The notes under the pieces are model-generated. The model had not been told where the DNA came from and made no database searches. It saw only the letters and a list, made by a program, of their open reading frames with translations. Both the position numbers and the translations under genes were made by a program. A stretch of DNA of 64,000 nucleotides from Cruorifilaria tuberocauda (taxonomy: Eukaryota > Nematoda > Chromadorea > Rhabditida > Onchocercidae), in contig JABVXU010000023.1 of the NCBI GenBank assembly GCA_013365365.1, positions 248,001 through 312,000 of the forward strand, in the 5' to 3' direction. This document shows positions 41,601 to 51,240 of the stretch, in pieces. Positions within the stretch are counted from its first letter, which is position 1; each line of letters opens with the position of its first letter.

Positions 41601-44600
41601 CACCTGCAGGACAAGAATTTATTCCAAGAAAACTGATGAAAAACCAACAGTAAAAAAAATCATAAGTACTAAGATTGATGAATCTGAAATCTCTACATGA
41701 ATATGACTTATATATAATTACAATGAATTTCAAACTTTTTGTAAAAAAAAGAAATTTCAACTTACTTATAGAGGTAGAGAACCCATTCATTTGTGGTGTG
41801 CTAGTACTGGTGTTTGGTTGAAATGACGGCGTTGTTCGATTCGGCGGACCTGGCATATCGAAGTCAACTGAAAACGGAAAATGAATTAAACACCGTAGTA
41901 TAAAACTTATGATACTAATAAAGTCACTGGTTCGAAACTTAAAATAAGTTGAAAGTTTATGCCAGCGAATATAATACCGAAAATATTAATTTTTTTAATA
42001 AATGATTTTAAATTGAAACTTTCAGTCAGCTATGCTTCATTTTTTCAACTCATTGTACTACGTAATATAAAGGACGAACCACCTGGCTGAGGTGGTTGCA
42101 TGCCAGCTACGGCACCCGCCTGTCCTTGTTCATGTAACCGTTTTATTTTTTTTTCTTGCAATTCTTTTTGAATTTTATAGATTTTTTCCGCAAGTAGGTG
42201 ATAATATTCTCCCTGAAAAAGAGAGTTTCTTTTCAGATAAAAGGAAATATGACAAACGCAAGAATTAATAATAATCGACAAAAGTTAGGTTAAGCATCAT
42301 CCTCGGTACCATAAGTAAGAAAATTGACTCGCTTGCATTTAATTTCTTGATCATGGCTTAATTTTTGTATATAACTTTTTGTCTATAAATTTCTCTATCC
42401 TTACGCGATCATTGGCTAATTCGAACATTTCTCTTTCAACTTTTCGCGCATAATTGACTAAATCCTTTATACGTTGATCGTGGATTGATGCGGGATCAGG
42501 TGACGGAAATATCGCTTCCACAAGTTTTCTGACCAAGTGATTGCGTAGGTCCTCAGTTACTGCATTCTGCCAAGGTTTCTTAACAACGGGTGCATCCGGA
42601 GGTGGTAGACCAATGATATCTTTGGAAGTAATAAAAATACCAGAACCTTTCCCTAATGATGGTACCAGTTTGTTTGGTGGATTCGGTGACCGAAACGGAT
42701 CGCTGAAGAATAAATGTTTTATAAAGTCTTGTGATTGACTGAACAACACCCTGCACAATAACACGGTCTCAATAAAACTTCTAAATATGGAAAAACTTTT
42801 AGAAAGCTCACTTTGAGGGATTGAAATCTATTAGAAAAGCGTTAATTGATGTGGGTCCAGATGAATCATATGCTGACATGTTATGTGAATTTGTATTTGG
42901 CGGCAAAGCTGTACCAGGACCAGGTTGCTGCTGTTGCTGCTGTTGTTGGGTAGTGATCCGATTTTGCATACTAACATTATCAATGTCTGTAGCATTACTT
43001 GGAATACATGGTACCTGTTGCGCAGATCCTGTTCCGGTAGTACCAAACGGTTCAGCACCTAAATAATCTTCCATGAATTTAAAATTCTTGACATTCATAA
43101 AAAATTCTGTAGCAAGAAATGAAAAAATTTAAATAACCGTAGTGTGACAAATATCAGTCTAATTTACCGGAAACGGTACGCCGATCAACTGCTTGTGCAA
43201 CATTTTGTCTACTCTTTAATGGTGTACATACTGGACAATCGTCACGCACACAGTTCTTCCAGTGAGAAATGATTTGTCGTGATGATGGACAATGAGGGTC
43301 TGCAAATATTTCGAGAACTTATAAATATTTAACTACATTCCCACGCATTCTTTTTTTCTTATTTAGACACATAGTTATAAGTGGATCTGATTTAGTCGTG
43401 TGTTTGACAGAAAACGAAAAGTGTAAAAAAGCAAAACATACAACTACAAGCGCTTCCACTGTTGCATGTTGTCATATGCTGCAACACTCCCTTCATTGTT
43501 GAACAATGCTGTAAAGTGCAAGTGTATCGTCCATTTGCTCCATCCTGAAACAAGCATATTTTTTAATCATAAATGCAAAATTATAACTTAATATGTGATT
43601 AGAACGGCTCCAATATTCTACAAAGAAAGCAGTAACTCGACTTTCTCTATTTTTTCACTTTTCGATCTACACCACTATTTATTGTTACTGATAATCCAAA
43701 AATAGTTATTTTGAAATAAAAATTGGGGGAGAATAAGCCCACTTCCACTAGAAAAATTTTGGTAATAAAGTGTAGATAATATTAGCTAATAAATAAATAA
43801 CAGGTTAACACGTGCCGCAGATCGTTCCCGTTGTTGGCATTTGTGGGCATGCAAAAGTAGTACCAACTGTAACTGAATAAGTTTTCTTCGTCCAGGATCT
43901 TGATTATTACCTTGCGTACCACTGGCTGGAAGCGTGCTGCTTATTGATGTCCCATCTCGCGGTGTAGTATTGTTCATACCAGTAAACTGTAATTTTTTAC
44001 TCCTCAATTTTCAAACTTTTTTTTTAGTCATCAATTAAAAAAGAAATATTGGAGAAGATAAAAATGATACACTATTATCTATGTCTGTATTTTGAAAAAT
44101 ATTAGAAATTCGAATACAGATGTAAAAATGTTCTATGTCTAATAAATGATAACTTCATTAGAGCTGAATGAGAGATATGAAAATTTGCTTTAAGTAATAA
44201 ATAAGTTTTCAATGTTTCATTTCGACCTACAGATAATATTACTAAGGATGTTTTTTTTTAACAGCGTGCAAATTTTAACTCTACATTTCTATCTTTCATT
44301 TGCATTTACAGAGAATATTTTCCTTTCTTACAGAACTTCATAGAAATTAAAAATGTACAACATAAATAAATATTACTTGTTGTATTTGACCAGTGGCTGA
44401 AGCATTCGCTGGTGGCATCTGAGGTGGTGGTAGATTTGGCGGTATTCCGGATTTCGGACCAGACATTGGACCAGGAGTTCCCGCTACCGTCGCCGTTGAT
44501 GTATTCATTTGTGGTGGCATTACATTTCCGTGATTTAATGATGAAGATGGTGGTGGTGGTGGCTGCTGATTTGGCTGTTGCTGTGGTGATATTGTCGAAT

Positions 44601-47600
44601 GCTCCATCATATGTGATATCATCTGAAGATTGAACAAAATCGACAATGAGGTTTTCGAAACATTTCTCAAAGATTCTCTTAGCTGATTTCTCAACCGATA
44701 CGCTTACAATTTAAATTAATAAATGAATGGCGCTTAGGACTATTTAACATACTGATGATTTTAATTCATGACTTGTCAAGGAAAAAAATCACAATTCAAG
44801 GTTTGAACAAAATTTAGCAAAATTTACTCTCTGGACTTACCGTACTACTTTGCTGAATCGCTGGTGGTGCAGTTGGTGCATTAGTATAAGGCATTGGTTG
44901 ATTTCTAGCTACCATATGACTTTGTGGCAATTGTGAGTAATTTGGTGATGCCTTAAACTGACAAATAAATTCACTGAGTAAGTGAACAAAGAACCAAAAC
45001 GAATACACGAGATAATCAGAGTATGTTTATTTTACTTACTAGCCAAAGAATTTCACTTCAGTACAGGACTAGAAATATAAATAACTAACTCCAGTTTGTG
45101 CCTGCGAAATACCATAAGGATCGGATGCACGCTGAGGTGGTATGGCATAACCACCTTGGTCATACGGCGGACCCTGTTGAACCATTACTGTTCGCATCAT
45201 TTGTCCACCTCCCTGTTGCATTGTTATCATACCTAGAAATCAGTAACAATATATTTAGATATTTTATAAATTTTGTCAATAATTCTACGCAGAAAATGAA
45301 AATGTTTTCTTTAAATTTTTAACAAGATGGTCAATGATAACCTTGATGAGCAGCTCGGATTCGGGGAGCCGAAGCTCCATTAAGCATTACGGGTGTACTG
45401 CCTCGAGCCAAACTCATAGCTTGTGGTGTTGCACTGCGTGTAGCGGCCGCATAAACCGCCCGAGAACCTGTATTTGCATAAACTGGTCGAGAACCTGTAA
45501 GTGAATTCCCAGATTTTCCATAAATTCTAGTCACACCATCGAAATCAAATCTTTTTCGGAAAAACTCATTATAAATGCTTCTGTACAGCTTGAATATTCC
45601 ACTGATATAGAAATATCAATTATAAAATAAACAAACCGGATTGTTGATAAGCATATGAAAGAGATTGCGGAGATTGCTGATTAGGCGGTGGCATCATCTG
45701 TGAAGCAACATAACTGCCTTGCTGAGTTGGATGCCCTAGTTGAGGACCACCACCCTAAATTTTTAAAAATGTTAGGAACATATTTTCAATCTTTCAAGTG
45801 TATAATAGCCGAAAATAACACAATTATTTCATGTGCACTAATTAAGCTTTCAAACTAGCGTCTTAATAACGATACCACGGTTACAATACACCTAAATAAC
45901 ATTAAGTCGAACAAACTATCTAAATTTGTCAAGCTTACAAAAACTATACCAATCACTATAAACCAACAAATTTCAATTGCTGTGAATTTATTGAACTATA
46001 CCGGTTGCATAGTCATATCAGTGTGACCTGCGGGCCCGTACATTTGAGGTCCAGTAGCTCGTAATCCTCGTGGTCCAGCGGACAGAGCTACATTTGGAGG
46101 ACAATTTGCTGATGCCATCATCGATGCACCACTCGTCACTGGACTCCTAAAATATACACCTTTCATCTTACGAAATCAAACTTAAATTAATACTATCAAA
46201 AAATTTCAGCAAAATTGAATAATCATTATTTTGCAATTTTGAATGCAGTTTCAAACAGAAATTAATAACCAACCTTGTCTGGTACTGAGTAGTATAAGGT
46301 GGCCGTGAACTATTTAATGTTTGATTATTTTGATTGGACGGATTTAATAACAACTCTTGCAAAACACTGGGTTGCGACGGAGTATTTTGTTGTGACTGGG
46401 CATTATGTGTTTGTGCTGGTGCACCGGCTTGAGACTGTATCACTGACGCTGGTCCCATGTAATTCCCACGGCTAACTGAGGGCGGTTGACTTGTAGTGCC
46501 AGTGGAACCAACAGATGATGGTCCGGGTCCATTATTCGCCTGCAAACAACTTCATTGGCCGCATAAAAATTTTTTGTATCTTAGTTTAACAAAAGAATAA
46601 AAAATGGAAGATATGCTTTCAATAACTTTTTATTATGCATCCTATCAAATGGATCTTCTCTCTATATATCAACAGTTTATTAAGCAACAGATATCTCAAC
46701 TTGAAGTGAAAAATGACATGGAATTTTCTATTAAGATTTTAATCAACTTCAACGCATAATAAAATTTTAGCATTTTGATGCCACTAACGGTTTATTAGAC
46801 TAACATATGACTAAAGTTATAGTCATATTTGTCTTCATCTAGAAAGATTGCCATTAAATTCAAATTTTAAAAGCAAACTACTAATAGCTTTAAAATATTG
46901 ACTAATCCGAAAAATCTTTCCCTTTCACTTCAATTATTGAACTCTTGTGTACCACGGTCATAATTCAATTGAAAACAGAAATTGTAACCGTCAAAAAAAA
47001 TAGTCAATGATTACTGACCAGCTAATTCACGTAAATTCCTACTGATGAAATCGCACAGATCAATTTTATAATTTTGAACATCTGAGGTATTACCGAAAAA
47101 AATTTGGTAAAAGAAATTTGGATTACACTGTAAACAGAGCTTGAATCGAGGAAGTCTGTATAATAAATATAGCACCCAAAGATGAATATTAAAGAAATCC
47201 ATACCGACATATGAACACTGGATGGTGTTTGAGACATCGTCTCCAGGATGGACGGCAAAGGTTCCAATTTTTCCAGTTCACTCAACGGATCATCATCAAA
47301 GTCTGTAACACACAGTTTGAAGTGGTTTACAAAATTTAACAATAGCTGCATCAAAAATAAGATTCGACAACAAGATAACTGACACCAACAACTTTCAACA
47401 ATAAGATAACTGGCATCTAATACGTACGTTGAAAATTTTTATAGCATTCAAAAGATCAACAATATACGAAGCTCACTCGAACAACTTCAGTTAAAAAATA
47501 ACATTCTAGAATTTCCACATAAAGATGAGTAAAAAGACTGTTCAAGGTATATTACTGCTTCGAGACGTAACTTAGTTCGTTTAAAAGTATTTATGCTTGG

Positions 47601-47991
47601 TAGAAGTTCTCAAGAAATGAGAACTCTAAGAAATGCAATTGCACACAAATTTCAAACGGTTGCTAGAAAGTATTTAAGAAATTTTTGTTTCACATTCCAG
47701 AAAAACTGCAAAATTATGAGAAAATAATTGAAATGAATCTAACTGACTAAAATTTAGCAATTGACACTGAATCGTAATCCTGCTTATTGGACCAAATATT
47801 AGCCCAGAATCTAAATTTATTAGGCAACAATCAACTGCTCGTTATAATACAGATCTTATGCTTCTATTAAAAACCGGAGCATGATTCTAAGGACGAAACC
47901 AAGTAAAGACATCGACGGTCAATGATAACTAACCTGATGGTGAAGAGAGCTTCGGTTTCTTCGACGATGGTTCATCGAGAACATCAGTCAT
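33097..47991 (-). CDS. cbp-1: CBP/p300-type histone acetyltransferase and transcriptional coactivator, complete
   Basis: Acetyl-CoA-dependent lysine acetyltransferase that acetylates histones and other nuclear proteins and bridges transcription factors to the basal machinery. I assign 39 coding exons, 33097-47991. All but two use GT-AG with phases that close into one frame of 6,552 nt (2,183 residues plus TAA at 33097-33099), similar to C. elegans CBP-1 and somewhat shorter than human CBP. Domains in order: N-terminal Q/P-rich region with an LXXLL motif, TAZ1 (about 475-575), KIX (about 740-820), bromodomain (about 960-1072), PHD/RING-like (1072-1210), HAT (about 1215-1590), ZZ (about 1593-1645), TAZ2 (about 1657-1740), NCBD (about 1975-2025), Q-rich tail. 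Start chosen at 47991: [19 protein letters not shown] matches the N-terminal PKKxKLSSP-type NLS of the family. Exon details are given in the segment entries. No frameshift or stop interrupts it, so it looks functional. Less certain are the donors of exons 10 and 15 and the last exons. Confidence 0.95.
33299..33341. repeat. (TA)n microsatellite in the last cbp-1 intron
   Basis: About 14 TA units, a short A run, then more AT units, inside the intron between 33237 and 33508. Confidence 0.9.
35993..36725 (-). other. cbp-1: cbp-1 exons 30-32: TAZ2 zinc-binding domain
   Basis: Exon 31 is 36313-36510 and exon 32 is 35993-36140. Conserved pieces are [52 protein letters not shown] and [16 protein letters not shown]2 binds p53-, E1A- and MEF2-type partners in mammals. 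Exon 32 then moves into the Met/Arg-rich helix ([10 protein letters not shown]) and the disordered tail. Confidence 0.95.
36600..37050 (-). other. cbp-1: cbp-1 exons 29-30: ZZ zinc finger
   Basis: The end of exon 29 and exon 30 (36600-36725) encode [36 protein letters not shown]: four Cys pairs plus the terminal His pair of a ZZ domain. Confidence 0.93.
36832..39300 (-). other. cbp-1: cbp-1 exons 24-29: acetyltransferase (HAT/KAT11) domain
   Basis: Exons 39068-39300, 38761-38904, 38356-38650, 37793-38010, 37403-37583, 36832-37050. Hallmarks are [54 protein letters not shown] and [15 protein letters not shown]. The Trp of HIWACPP and Tyr of DWYKKML correspond to the p300 catalytic-site residues W1436 and Y1467, so activity is expected. 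Exons 27-28 hold the Lys-rich autoinhibitory loop ([23 protein letters not shown]). The core resumes with [11 protein letters not shown] and [20 protein letters not shown]. Confidence 0.95.
39068..40385 (-). other. cbp-1: cbp-1 exons 21-24: PHD/RING-like cysteine-rich module
   Basis: The module runs from the end of exon 21 through 39915-40028, 39713-39833 and 39068-39300. Cys/His pairs include [31 protein letters not shown] (or CIKCF..., depending on reading) and [12 protein letters not shown]. The spacing follows the CBP/p300 PHD-RING core, which packs against the acetyltransferase domain. Confidence 0.88.
40228..41023 (-). other. cbp-1: cbp-1 exons 19-21: bromodomain
   Basis: Exons 40907-41023, 40632-40802, 40228-40385. 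The sequence runs [51 protein letters not shown] and [16 protein letters not shown]. The Asn in YNRK is the family's acetyl-lysine anchor. Exon 21 continues into the Cys-rich GYCCGQK segment that opens the PHD/RING-like module. Confidence 0.95.
41131..41867 (-). other. cbp-1: cbp-1 exons 16-18: KIX-bromodomain linker with SUMO-consensus motifs
   Basis: Exons 41766-41867, 41487-41603, 41131-41267. Ser/Thr/Pro-rich, followed by a charged segment. Two PsiKxE motifs are visible: IKME near 41,551-41,564 and IKTE at 41,200-41,211. They sit in the region corresponding to the repression domain CRD1 of mammalian p300/CBP, where SUMO attachment occurs. Sumoylation here is inferred. Confidence 0.8.
42083..43106 (-). 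other. cbp-1: cbp-1 exons 13-15: linker and KIX domain
   Basis: Exon 13 (42812-43106) is a linker with a Q8 run. Exon 14 (42405-42750) and exon 15 (42083-42212) encode [23 protein letters not shown] through [20 protein letters not shown] to [17 protein letters not shown]. The three-helix KIX fold binds phosphorylated CREB-type and MLL-type activation domains. The end of exon 15 could be 42080 instead of 42083 (adjacent in-frame donor). Confidence 0.93.
43168..43986 (-). other. cbp-1: cbp-1 exons 10-12: TAZ1 zinc-binding domain
   Basis: Exons 43810-43986, 43442-43544, 43168-43299. Visible zinc-ligand motifs are LLLHAHKC, then [15 protein letters not shown], then CSYPHC followed by [13 protein letters not shown]. 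This is the His/Cys order of the TAZ fold, which binds transactivation domains. At the exon 11 end, a GTATGT donor is preferred over a nearer GTTGTA because it gives the family's CxxxHC spacing. Confidence 0.93.
44377..47991 (-). other. cbp-1: cbp-1 exons 1-9: N-terminal NLS and receptor-interaction region
   Basis: Exons 47934-47991, 47205-47302, 46274-46539, 46002-46146, 45637-45754, 45342-45494, 45090-45232, 44841-44951, 44377-44622 (residues 1-446). Contains the KKPKLSSPS nuclear localisation signal and an acidic stretch [20 protein letters not shown]. Exon 3 carries [10 protein letters not shown], an LXXLL nuclear-receptor box in the position where CBP has one. The rest is Q/P/G/S-rich and presumably disordered. 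Exon junctions rest on splice signals and frame, since the linker is poorly conserved. Confidence 0.85.
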
Positions 47992-48009
47992 TTTCCCAGC
48001 TTTGATTGA
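47992..48009 (-). promoter_or_regulatory. possible 5' splice acceptor / trans-splice site of cbp-1
   Basis: Eighteen bases upstream of the proposed ATG, the minus strand has TATATTATCCAG|TCAATC, a plausible nematode 3' splice site. It could receive a spliced leader or a non-coding first exon. This is sequence appearance only. Confidence 0.3.
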
Positions 48010-49490
48010 CTGGATAATATACTAAACTGAGTAGATTGAATCTAATTCAAGATAGAAGATGATGAATCATCTGAGGCTAAGCCTCAATGGGCCAAAAAAC
48101 TTGTACGGTTATTGCCAGCAAGATAAATCTTCGTCTAGCAGCGAATTCCTCGTTGCAATTTTATGCGTAAATACCGAATAGCAATGAACAGACACGGTTA
48201 ACAAAAATAAAACTGCGAATAAAACTGTTCAGCAATATTATGTTTTAATCGTTTCTTCATCCAAATTTGCTAGATACAGTAATGATGTGTCCACAAATAT
48301 GACTTGATAGCCTAACTGATTACAGAGCAAATTTCTGCTGATAAGGATTTGCGTTTCTGAGTAACTAGTACAATCTGAAAAGAAAAGAAGTCATTGATGA
48401 GGTAATCACCATAATTCTTGCAAATATTAAAACGTTTGTCTCATAATGAAGCTTTTTAAATCAATTCTTTCACTAATAAACTCCATAGTAAATAAATTTG
48501 GCATAATTGAAAGAATTTCCAGATTGCTTTTCAAACTCAGAAATTCCTATCTTTATCCTTTATCTCAAAATTGTTCCTCCCCCGCTTGAAAATCCTTATT
48601 ATCTACAGAGGAAGCATTACTAACATCTATAGTTTGCAGAACTACACTTAAATTTACATAAAGTGCTATAGCACTAAGCAACATCCATTAAAAAAGATGT
48701 CATCTGCTGATTAACTGCCTATAATAACCTTTCGTCTTGTTAGCTTCCAAAAGTACTGTCTCACATTCTACTATGTCAGTATAGACTCCTCACATTCGAG
48801 TATAATTTGGATCCTCTACGAAGAAAAAAATAAAACATTTTACCTACACAACTAAACATTATGAACAGTATAGGGGTTGAACAACCACCCATCCCTCACT
48901 TCTGTTGGGACTTATTTCCCCCATCACCTGCAACGACGCAGTCTTATTTGTCGCGCAAGCAATTAACCTTCTCGAAGACGTTCGACAAGCATCATTTGAT
49001 TTCAGAATTATAAATACATTTCGGAACTACGGTTCCCTGGCTGTCAACAATCAGTTAAAATTATTGTTATCTAATTACAGCACAGTATCCAGATAATCTA
49101 AAAAATCCTAACAACCACGTCATTAATTTAAAACAATGAGACAAAAACTGTAACATCACGTTGCGAGCAACTGCTTTTAAAAATGCAATGATAAGAAGGT
49201 GTAATGCAGGTGACAGCACCTTTACATTCCTCTCAAGGAAGATTGTCAATGCAAGCGATCGCACGTCAGAATATGCATTCTTACCCAAGTTCCGCTGCAT
49301 GCATTTCTCATATAACAAATACAGGAAGTAATGATAAATCATGCATGCAAGCGTGTTTTGCATTTGCATTTGCGATCCATCGCGCAGCATGTGACTGCTG
49401 CAAAAGATGGAAAAAAACGCACGCGCATCAAGCAGTTGATTTGGAAAAAAGACGAATGCCGCATAAAACATTGGTCAGCTGTCCACATAC
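48010..49490. other. cbp-1 upstream flank, nothing recognised
   Basis: AT-rich DNA with short unlinked frames. No coding similarity was noticed on either strand. It may hold 5' UTR or first-intron sequence of cbp-1. Confidence 0.5.
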
Positions 49491-49617
49491 ATGTACACAC
49501 ACACACACACACACACACATACATACACAAACACACATACACAAACACACATACACACACGCACGCACACACATGCATGCATGCATGCATGTAATGTATG
49601 TGTATGTATGTATGTAC
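49491..49617. repeat. compound (CA)n - (GCAT)n - (TATG)n repeat
   Basis: CA repeats with CATA interruptions (49,491-49,572), then about five GCAT units (49,571-49,592), then TATG/TGTA units. The CA side and TG side are partly complementary, so the block is an imperfect palindrome. All the long frames through it are repeat artefacts. Confidence 0.9.
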
Positions 49618-49729
49618 AGACACATAACAATGCTACTTGCCGTTGCATCTGTCGGAGGCGTAATATTCGCAACGACGAAGAGACAAAAGAAACATCAATG
49701 GAAGGAGAGATAAAGGTGTCTAAAAAAGT

Positions 49730-50330
49730 ACATTGTAATAGTAAAAAGATAAGAAAGAATGATGAAAAATAAGAGAGTTAGGGGAGAGAAGAGGAAAAAG
49801 AGGAAGAATAAAGGATTCCGTTGATATTGCAATGGCGCATACGCGCTGCATACAGAAAAATATGGAGGAGAAAGAAGGAAAGAAGGAGAGGAAAGAGTGA
49901 AGGAGAAGAGTACCAAGATGAGGAAAAGCAAAAGAAAAGAGAGAGGAAAAAAGAGAAAGAGCGTTGGAAGAAATAGAGGCAAGTACATTAGCACTTTGTA
50001 ATAGGAGAGAGAAGAGAAAGAGATGAATGAGAGTGCAGGAAAGATTGCACGCGACGCGAATTCCTCTCCCATTGACGGTCGAAACTTTCGATTGAACTGT
50101 GGTTGAAATTGACTGAGAGAAGAAGAGAGAGCGGGAGGGGTGTGAGGGAGAGGAAGGAAGAATAGTGGGAGGGAAGCAAAGAGAGAGTGAGGAGGGGGAA
50201 GTGTGAGAGGAGAATTAGTGAGAACGATGTGTGCAGAGAAAAGTTGACAAGAAAGAAGTCAGAACTGAAGGAAAAAGGAAGAGAAGGGAGGGGAGGAGAG
50301 GAAGACGGGGAAGCAGAGGGGATAAATGAA
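49730..50330 (+). repeat. about 600-bp polypurine (GA-rich) tract
   Basis: The plus strand is overwhelmingly A and G (GAGAGA, GGAAGAA, GAGGGG), with only short pyrimidine breaks. It lies directly beside the CpG-rich island. Such tracts can form triplex DNA and open artificial frames on both strands. Confidence 0.8.
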
Positions 50331-50339
50331 AAATTTGGA

Positions 50340-50760
50340 CAAGTCCACCAAGTCCCTGCGTTGTTCCCTTTGAATCTCCCTTCCGAACGGCTCGCCAGCC
50401 ACTCTCTCACTCTCTCGCTCTCTGTGCCGCCACTCTCCCAGGCTGGCACCACCGACACACCGCCGCCGCAGACGACAGACAGACAGGGACACGCACAGGC
50501 GAACAGACACATGCACGGAGGAGAGGCAGAGGGAGCCGCGCGCACTCCGCGAGAGTTCCTGGCTTGTGCTGCAGCCGAATGCAAGTTGTGATAAGCATAG
50601 CGGGTCTCGGCATGATCGAGCGTGGCAGTTGCGGGAGACGCTTTGGTTGCTGCAGCGCTGTAGCATTTGAATGAGGGCATGGGTGGCGCCGGGGGACGGG
50701 GTTCACCGGGGGGTCCGGCAGTGTGATTCCGGCGGGCATTTCCGGTCCTTTTGAATACGG
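50340..50760. promoter_or_regulatory. GC- and CpG-rich island upstream of cbp-1
   Basis: About 420 bp, clearly GC-rich with dozens of CpG dinucleotides, inside DNA that is otherwise about one-third GC. It sits roughly 2.4-2.8 kb upstream of the cbp-1 ATG. All three minus frames stay open for about 300 bp, which reflects base composition rather than coding. I see no family match. A promoter or 5' non-coding exon of cbp-1 is the most economical reading; foreign insertion is the alternative. Confidence 0.4.
50681..50713 (+). other. G-quadruplex motif
   Basis: Four G runs (GGG, GGGGG, GGGG, GGGGGG) separated by 7, 2 and 6 bases, satisfying the G3+N1-7 pattern, inside the GC island. Confidence 0.65.
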
Positions 50761-51136
50761 GACAGGAACTGAAAATGCTCAGTTACTCTCATCGCTCTGT
50801 GCGGAAAGAGAAAAAGAGTGATACTATATACTTTTTTAATAATTTCTGGCTATTGTACTTTGTGGGATGAATGCGAAGGCTTTGAGCTTTTAGCTTTCAT
50901 TTTTTGGCTGCTGCAAGTGGTTTGTGTTATTTGGCTATGTCCATATGATTGTTTCTTTACACGCCTTGTCGTGCATATCCTTTCGTGCAAAATTCTTTCC
51001 TAAAGCGAGGAGAGAGGTGTTTGCAATTGTATGCAATTCCTCCATGCCTGGCGATAAGGAAGAGACAGAAACAAGAAGCAATGGTACGTGGATGGAATAT
51101 GGAATATACGTATGTGTGGGGATTATTTTTGTTCTT

Positions 51137-51230
51137 GACCTCAGCTCAGTCGTGATTACCCGCTGAATTCAAGCATATAACTAAACGGAGGAAATGAAAC
51201 TAACGAGAATTTCCTTAGCAATGGCGAGTG
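51137..51230 (+). pseudogene. diverged fragment of the 28S (LSU) rRNA 5' end
   Basis: From GACCTCAGCTCAGTCGTGAT through TTACCCGCTGAATTCAAGCA and CATATAACTAAACGGAGGAA to CCTTAGCAATGGCGAGTG, this follows the universally conserved start of eukaryotic large-subunit rRNA. Substitutions occur at normally invariant positions (for example GAAATGAAACTAACG, CAATGG). Similarity stops abruptly after GCGAGTG. Upstream sequence (about 50,820-51,136) could be ITS2-derived but I cannot recognise it. An isolated, truncated, mutated copy like this is a pseudo-rDNA relic. Confidence 0.85.
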
Positions 51231-51240
51231 TTGGCGATAC

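Noticed and set aside
42821..43066. Plus-strand frame with poly-Cys opposite cbp-1
   Set aside because: Antisense shadow of the CBP-1 poly-Gln exon.
49204..49772. Several plus and minus frames rich in HTHTHT or CVCVCV
   Set aside because: Translation of the CA/TG microsatellite.
49988..50739. Long overlapping minus-strand frames (up to 230 codons) across the GC island and purine tract
   Set aside because: Three frames are open at once, composition is repetitive (Ser/Leu/Pro, Arg/Glu), and there is no domain or convincing splice structure. Base composition explains them.
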